Source of the DNA: Methylobacterium radiotolerans JCM 2831
Lineage (GTDB): Bacteria; Pseudomonadota; Alphaproteobacteria; Rhizobiales; Beijerinckiaceae
NCBI RefSeq assembly: GCF_000019725.1
Contig: NC_010505.1
Location: 5,998,001-6,062,000 of the forward strand
Direction of reading: 5' to 3'
DNA: 64,000 nucleotides
The notes under the pieces are model-generated. The model saw nothing but the letters and a program-made list of their open reading frames with translations, had not been told where the DNA came from and searched no databases. Below, piece by piece: positions 58,771 through 64,000 of this stretch (within the stretch, counting starts at the first letter, position 1; the number at the start of each line of letters is the position of its first letter). The position numbers and the translations under genes were made by a program.

Positions 58771-59416
58771 CCGACCCCACCAGTCACCCCACCATTTGCC
58801 GCCGATTGTGGCGGACAGGGGCGAACACCCGTGGAATTTCTGGCGGGCAACGGCCTATGATCGCAAGGGAAAAACGACAGCCCTGGACACCGTCGGATCG
58901 AACTTCGACAGACACCCCTTCCGCCGCCTCCGGGCGGGATCGATGCGGTTGCCGGAACATCGCGGGCGGTCCCGCGTCGCTCACGCCGCCGGGGTTCGCG
59001 CCGTCCGGCCGGAGCTGCGCCTCCCCCAAGTCGCAGGCGATCACCGGTACTTGGCGTGCGCGCTAGGATCAGCCCTCCGGCCGCCGCGGATCGGCGCCTG
59101 CCGGATCCGGCCGGTTTCGGACGTCCAGCGCGGCGGCTCAAGTGTTCGTCGGTGAGATCGCGTGCGGCCGTGCGGCGCCGCGACTGATTTGCGCCTCGCG
59201 GCCGATGCGGTTAGTCAGCCTTAACCGTGTCATCTGTCCGTGTTCGATCGCGCCCCGCGGTGGGCGGGAGGTCAGGCAGCGGTCTGGAGCTGCCGGTACT
59301 CACTTCAGTGCCGCGAGAAACAACGCATTATTAACCACACCCGGATTGCTTGAAGGCAATCTTGATTTGACAGCGCGCCACGTCCGGCGAACCAGAACGG
59401 TGATGAGACGGCGTCG
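58771..59416. other. prophage right boundary and upstream region of the GH16-Hint gene
   Basis: 646 nt with no convincing gene. The attR core should lie here but cannot be identified without the left end. No tRNA or tmRNA is recognised. A small dyad GATTGC...GCAATC (59344-59361) and TTGACA (59368) lie near the GH16 start; they could be part of its promoter. Confidence 0.45.
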
Positions 59417-61288
59417 ATGGTTGATCTGACTGGCTACCGCCTGACTTTCGACGACGAGTTCAACGCGCGCAGCATCTCGCAGAACGGCGTCGGGACCACG
59501 TACCGGGACATCCGCGCCGAGTGGCGGTACGACGCCAATTCCGACATCGGCTTCGGCCGGTCCTCGTTCCTCGACTCCGCGTCCGGTTACGATCCCTTCA
59601 ACGTCCAGAACGGTGTCCTGACGATCACGGCGGCGCCGCCCGGGACGAGCGCGTCCGGATATCCCGGGAGCTGGTAGTCCGGCCTCATCAGCACGCAGGG
59701 CAATTTCTCGCAGACCTACGGCTACTTCGAGATCCGCGCGGATTTCTCCAACAATCCCGACGCCTGGGACGCCTTCTGGCTGCTGCCGAATCAGCAGAGC
59801 CCGCAGTCGAGCAGCGCCAACGGCCACCAGGAACTCGATGTCGTCGAGCATTACGGAAACAACGACCGCGGCGTCTACAGCACGATTCACACGACCGATC
59901 CGCAGGCGGCCGGAACGACGTGGCAGCAGACCCGCCAAGTCTACAGCGAGATGCCCAATCCGAGCGGGTATCATACCTACGGCATGAACTGGCAGGCGGA
60001 TCGCATCAGCTTCTACGTGGACGGTCAGCTCGTCGGTTCGCAGGCGACGCCGTCCGACCTGCACAGCCCCATGTATCTGTTGGCCAACTTGGCCGTGCAG
60101 AGCACGGCGGCGACCGGCACCCGGTTCAGCTCGAGCATCGACTACATCCGCGTCTACTCGAACAACCCCAATGCCGTCGCGGTACCGCAGGACCGCGTGT
60201 CTTCGCCGGACGGCCGGGATCCGGGCCTGTACGGAGCGACGGCCGGTGTTCGGTCCAGCGCCGGCGCGGCCGGAACGCAGGCGGGCGCGACCGGCTCCAC
60301 GGGGCCCGCATCGGGCGCGACCGGGTCGAGCGGATCGACCCCATCGCCCGCGGGAACGGCTCAATCGAGCGGATCGCCGAACAGCGCCCCGTGCTACTGC
60401 ACCGGCACGACCATCCGGACCGACCGCGGCGACGTGGCTGTCGAGCGGCTCGTGGTCGGGGACAGCGTCGTCACGGCCGCGGGCCTGCGCCGCCCGATTC
60501 GGTGGATCGGACGGCGCACCTATCCCGGATCCTCGGCCCCGCCGAGCGAGCGGCCGGTGCGTATCCGGGCCAGCGCTCTGCACGAGGGGGTTCCGGCCCG
60601 CGACCTGCTCGTCTCGCCGGACCACGCCGTGTGGCTGGACGGGCTGTTCGTCGCCGCCGGCCACCTCGTCAACGGCACCAGCATCACCCGCGGGGAGGTC
60701 GTGACCGATCTCACCTACTGGCATGTCGAGCTCGACAGCCACGACCTCCTCATCGCGGAGGGCACGCCGGCCGAGAGCTTCCTGCCCGCTCCCGGCATCC
60801 GCCGGCTCTTCGACGGCCCTGGCGCGGACGATCCGTCGATCGTCCCGCAGCCCTACGCGCAGCGCACCGAGCTCGGTCCCCAGCTCGCCGCGTTGCGCAG
60901 GCGCCTGATCCGGCGGGCCGGCGCGTCGTTCGCGCACGCGCCTCCGGGCGCCGTGCGGGCGTGGCTGGACCGCTGCGCCCTCCGCGCGGACGGTGCGCTG
61001 CGCGTGGCCGGCTGGGCCCACGACCCGGCACAGCCCGACGCTCCCGTGTGCCTGGACATCGTGGTCGACGGCGCGATCGTGGCGGTGACGGTGGCGGCGG
61101 AGTACCGCGCCGACATCGCTGCGGCGGGGGTGGGCGACGGTCGACACGGTTTCGACCTCGGCGTCGAGGCACCCCTCGCCCCCGGGGTGCCGCACGTGGT
61201 CGAGGTGCGCCGCTCGGCCGACGAGGCGGTGATCTGCGCCATGGCCGCCGACGCGGCGGGCGTGTGGCGACCGCTGCTGGCCGCGTAG
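59417..61288 (+). pseudogene. GH16 glycoside hydrolase fused to a Hint domain, interrupted by an amber stop
   Basis: The frame opens at ATG 59417 (MVDLTGYRLTFDDEFNARSI), reaches PGSW, meets TAG at 59675-59677 and continues uninterrupted in the same frame to 61288 (~623 codons). The part after the stop has the GH16 active-site Glu-x-Asp-x-x-Glu in HQELDVVEHYG, then YHTYGMNWQADRISFYVDGQ. A Gly/Ser/Thr linker (~240-320) leads to a Hint_2-type domain (CYCTGTTIRTDRGDVAVERLVVGD...SPDHAVWLDG...DLLIAEG) and a further C-terminal domain. W-stop-SGLIST replaces the usual W-Y-SGLIST, consistent with one TAC-to-TAG change. It is broken unless suppressed or a sequencing error. Confidence 0.8.
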
Positions 61289-61358
61289 CACGCCGCCAGC
61301 GGCAAGCTGATCCGGCCGCCGGTCGGAGGCTGTCGGCAGTCGCGCCGCGGGGCGGAAG

Positions 61359-63032
61359 TCAGGCGCGCCGCATCAGGCCGGGTGCGCGCAGGTCCGAGGC
61401 GCGGCTGCGCGTGGCGGGGCCGCGCGTCCCGGACACGCGCGGCGGCTGGGCCTGCCGGATCTGGTCGAGCAGGAGCGGGCGGGCGAAGTAGTAGCCCTGG
61501 GCGCAGCGGATCTGCGTCGCGCCGAGCAGGTAGGCGACTTCCTCGAAGGTCTCGACGCCCTCGGCGACGACCGTCATGCCGAGCGCCGCGCCGAGCGACT
61601 CGATCGCCTTCAGGACGATCTGGCTGCGCGGTCGCTTATCGATGTCGGTGATGAACGAGCGATCGATCTTGAGCTCGTCCGCGGTGATGTCGGCCAGGGC
61701 CGCGAGGGACGAGTAGCCGACGCCGAAATCGTCGATCGAGACCCGCGCGCCGATCGCCCGGATCTTCGGCAGAACCTCGCTCTGGAAGCGGCCTGTCGTG
61801 AAGAAGGCCTCCTCTGTCAGTTCGAGGACGAAGCGCTCCGCGAGGCCGGTCTCGCCCAGCGAGGCGCAGAAGGCGGTCATGAACGGCACGTCGCAGGCCT
61901 GCTTAGCGGCGATGTTGAGGCTCACGGTGACGTCGGGTCCGAACACCTCGTCGATGTCGGGCATCGCCTGAACGGTCTCGGAGAGGAGCTGGAGGGTGAT
62001 CTCGTTGATCAGCCCCAGCTCGATGGCCAGGGCGATGAAGTCGCCCGGGGCCTGGATCATGCCGAGCTCGTCGCGCCAGCGCAGCAGCACCTCGACGCCC
62101 GTGACCGCGTGGGAGCGCATGTCGACCTTCGGCTGGAAGGCGCAGCAGAAGCAGCGGTCGCGGATCGCCAGTCGGAGGCGCTGCTCCACGGCCATGCGGG
62201 CCGTGGCGGCCTGGCTCATCGCGTCGTCGAAGAGGCTGACGCCGCCCTTCAACTCGCCCTTCACCCGGTACATCGCGTTGTCGGCCTGCCGGGCGAGGGT
62301 CTCGTAGCTGTCGCCGTGCTCCGGGAAGAGGCTGAGTCCGATGGAGGCGGAGGCGAAGATCTCGTGCCCGTCGATGAAGAACGGCTGCTTCAGGCGCTCC
62401 GAGATGGCGCGCACGGCGGACAGCGCCTCGTCCCGATCGGTGATCGGGGCGAGCAGGAGCACGAACTCGTCGCCGCCGATCCGGGCCAGGAGGTCGCTCG
62501 GGCGCAGGGCGCCGCCGATCCGGTCGGACATCTTGCGCAGCAGGGCGTCGCCCGCGGCGTGGCTGTAGTAGTCGTTGATGTGCTTGAAGTTGTCGAGATC
62601 GATGAACGCCAGGGCGAACCGGTCCCCCGGCGCCGATCCTGCCAGGACATCCGCGATGCTCTGCTCGAACATCGTCCGGTTGGGCAGGCCGGTGAGGGCG
62701 TCGATGAAGGCCTTGGTGATCAGCTCACGCTGGATCCGGTGATGGTGCGTGACGTCGGTCAGGGTCGTGAGCGTGAAGGCGTCCCGGCCCCCGGCGACCG
62801 GCCGCGTCCGCACCTCGAACATCCGGTCGTCGACGGCCTCGACGGCCGCGGTATCCCGGGCGTCACACGGCGCGGCGGGCAGCGCCGCGACGGCCCTGTC
62901 CCCGAGGGCGCGCGCGGCGGCGTTGGCCAGGATGCAGTGACCCTGGCCGTCACGGACCACGACGCCGACCGGAAGCGCCTGGATGGCGGCCTCGAGCAGG
63001 GTCTGACGCTCCGGGTAATCGGGCTCGCTCAT
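61359..63032 (-). CDS. PAS-GGDEF-EAL protein
   Basis: 557 residues from ATG at 63032 (ATGA overlap with the HerA-like gene). A PAS-like domain (~10-110), GGDEF domain (~120-285) with intact RIGGDEFVLLL, then an EAL domain (~300-540). The EAL motif itself is EVL (GVEVLLRW), but IDDFGVGYSSL, LKIDRSFI and AEGVET are kept. Cyclase activity is likely; phosphodiesterase activity may be reduced or altered. Host gene, cytoplasmic (no TM segments). Confidence 0.9.
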   Translation of the reverse strand: MSEPDYPERQTLLEAAIQALPVGVVVRDGQGHCILANAAARALGDRAVAALPAAPCDARDTAAVEAVDDRMFEVRTRPVAGGRDAFTLTTLTDVTHHHRIQRELITKAFIDALTGLPNRTMFEQSIADVLAGSAPGDRFALAFIDLDNFKHINDYYSHAAGDALLRKMSDRIGGALRPSDLLARIGGDEFVLLLAPITDRDEALSAVRAISERLKQPFFIDGHEIFASASIGLSLFPEHGDSYETLARQADNAMYRVKGELKGGVSLFDDAMSQAATARMAVEQRLRLAIRDRCFCCAFQPKVDMRSHAVTGVEVLLRWRDELGMIQAPGDFIALAIELGLINEITLQLLSETVQAMPDIDEVFGPDVTVSLNIAAKQACDVPFMTAFCASLGETGLAERFVLELTEEAFFTTGRFQSEVLPKIRAIGARVSIDDFGVGYSSLAALADITADELKIDRSFITDIDKRPRSQIVLKAIESLGAALGMTVVAEGVETFEEVAYLLGATQIRCAQGYYFARPLLLDQIRQAQPPRVSGTRGPATRSRASDLRAPGLMRRA

Positions 63033-64000
63033 GCCCCGCCCTGCTGCCACAGGGACTTGGCAGGCGGGGCGCCGGCCTGGCCGCCGGTCGGGGCCTGATC
63101 GCCGGTCTCGGGGGGGCGACGGAGCAGCCGGCGGTGCATCTGCTCGAGGGCGGCGCCCTGGCCGCCGTCCGGGCCCGTCTCGCGACCGAGGCGCGCCGCT
63201 GCGCCGGGATCCGCATCGTGTCCGGCGAGCTTGTTCATGGTGGCGCCCCGCCAGCGCTCGACCACGGCGCCGACGAAGGCCGCGCCGGCGACGGTGGCGC
63301 CGTCCTCGGCGGCGCGGCCGCTCGCGTCGTTGCGCGGATGACGCGCCGACGGCAGCGGCCGGAAGGTCATGCGGGCCGGAATCGGGACCCCCTCGCCGAA
63401 GGCGATGACCTCGCCGGTGCCCAGAGACGGGACGAAGGTGAGCAGGTTGGTGGCGTCCGACACCGCGGCGGCCAGGAACGCCTGGTCGCGCGCGTTGGTC
63501 ATCCGCATGGCGAACAGGGTGCTGCACTGCGACATGATCGTCGCGTCGAGCTCGGCCGGGCGCTGGGTGACGAGGCCGAGATGGACGCCGTGTTTGCGGC
63601 CCTCGCGGGCGATCCGTGCCAGGGCGCGACGCGTCGGCGTGAAGCCGACCGAGCGGTCGGCCGAGGCGAAGCGGTGGGCCTCCTCGCAGACGAACAGCAG
63701 CGGGACGGCGCCCTCACTCCAGATGCCGAACTCGAAGGCGAGGCGGCACAGGACGCACACGACGGCGTCCACGACCTCCATCGGCAAGCCGGCGAGCTGC
63801 ATGATCGTCATCGGCCGCCCGTCGGGATCGAGCCGGAACAGGTGCGCCAGGATCTCGCCCATCATGTCGCCGCCGACATTGGCGTTGTCGAACATGAAGC
63901 CGTGCCGGGGATCGTTCCGGATCGCCTCGATCCGGCTGATCAGCCGGTGATAGTGCATCCGGGAGACGCGGTTCTCGAGCCGCCCCATCCGCTCGTCGAT
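63029..64000 (-). CDS. HerA-like/DUF87 ATPase, 3' part
   Basis: The frame enters from the right edge; 324 residues are visible to the stop at 63029. MLQLAG-like segment MTIMQLAGLPMEVVDAVVCVLCRLAFEF, Walker B LLFVCEEAHRF, ARIAREGRKHGVHLGLVTQRPAELDATIMSQCSTLFAMRMTNARDQAF and FVPSLGTGEVIAFGEGVPIPARM are typical of the C-terminal half of HerA hexameric translocases. The Walker A part lies outside the window. The C-terminal ~100 residues are Gly/Ala/Arg-rich and disordered. A linked nurA gene is not visible. Confidence 0.85.
   Translation of the reverse strand: MDERMGRLENRVSRMHYHRLISRIEAIRNDPRHGFMFDNANVGGDMMGEILAHLFRLDPDGRPMTIMQLAGLPMEVVDAVVCVLCRLAFEFGIWSEGAVPLLFVCEEAHRFASADRSVGFTPTRRALARIAREGRKHGVHLGLVTQRPAELDATIMSQCSTLFAMRMTNARDQAFLAAAVSDATNLLTFVPSLGTGEVIAFGEGVPIPARMTFRPLPSARHPRNDASGRAAEDGATVAGAAFVGAVVERWRGATMNKLAGHDADPGAAARLGRETGPDGGQGAALEQMHRRLLRRPPETGDQAPTGGQAGAPPAKSLWQQGGA

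Noticed and set aside
58771..59416. Short ORFs at the prophage boundary (for example 59142-59429 on the plus strand)
   Set aside because: Composition and lack of ribosome sites or homology make them unlikely genes; the longest runs into the start of the GH16 gene in another frame.
1..64000. CRISPR arrays, rRNA and tRNA genes
   Set aside because: No regularly spaced repeats with spacers, no rRNA-like stretches and no tRNA cloverleaf were recognised anywhere, including at the integrase end; a short tRNA fragment serving as att core cannot be excluded by eye.

Overview
The window is GC-rich (well above 60% by eye) alphaproteobacterial DNA. The GC bias, frequent GTG starts, a DUF6894-type protein (38273-38674) and the style of the PAS-GGDEF-EAL and chemotaxis proteins suggest Methylobacterium or a close relative. 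This is an inference from sequence style; no rRNA or housekeeping marker is present. About 58.8 kb is one prophage that continues off the left edge. The last ~4.6 kb is host chromosome: a GH16-Hint gene broken by a stop codon, a PAS-GGDEF-EAL gene and the 3' part of a HerA-like ATPase gene.

The prophage looks like a temperate short-tailed phage. Its late genes run leftward (minus strand): terminase small and large subunits (30147-28371), P22-like portal (28374-26419), scaffold (26358-25330), N4-gp56-like capsid (21411-20314), small head and adaptor proteins, a P22 gp10-like nozzle, three probable ejection or internal virion proteins (16192-9896), a lytic transglycosylase, two fibre proteins, and a lysis block (RlpA-like, GH19-like endolysin, holins) that ends at a strong terminator at ~1.0 kb. 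Upstream of the terminase lie a metallopeptidase, a chain of overlapping microgenes and a small serine recombinase. The region 46.6-38.9 kb is a leftward replication/middle block (RusA resolvase, adenine methyltransferase, gp49/66-family protein, a probable initiator with an origin-like tract) that also contains a rightward hicAB pair. The switch at 47.0-48.8 kb has divergent Cro-like and CI-like genes with ATACC-N5-GGTAT operators inside the promoters. From 48.8 to 57.6 kb the early operon runs rightward (small genes, ERF annealase, YqaJ exonuclease, DndC-like sulfotransferase, DUF5131, DUF1643, excisionase) and meets a leftward tyrosine integrase at the right end.

The most unusual feature is cargo. 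Rightward cassettes interrupt the leftward late region. One, with a methyl-accepting chemotaxis protein, a helical protein and an HD-GYP protein, lies exactly between the scaffold and capsid genes. A second carries a CheB-CheR fusion. A PilZ-like gene lies antisense in the early operon. Together they could let a lysogen alter chemotaxis and c-di-GMP signalling. Three of the junctions where leftward transcription must resume carry the same ~43 bp element (TTGAC, then CCGACGGGCGAA, and GTCGCGAG 30-31 nt after TTGAC), a candidate promoter or leader-RNA family.

Other notable items are a G-run tract with two TCACGTGAC repeats inside a putative replication gene, a 28-bp palindrome beside the serine recombinase, duplicated nested palindromes in the hicAB promoter, and two lower-GC membrane-anchored cargo genes (406-984 and 54033-54542).
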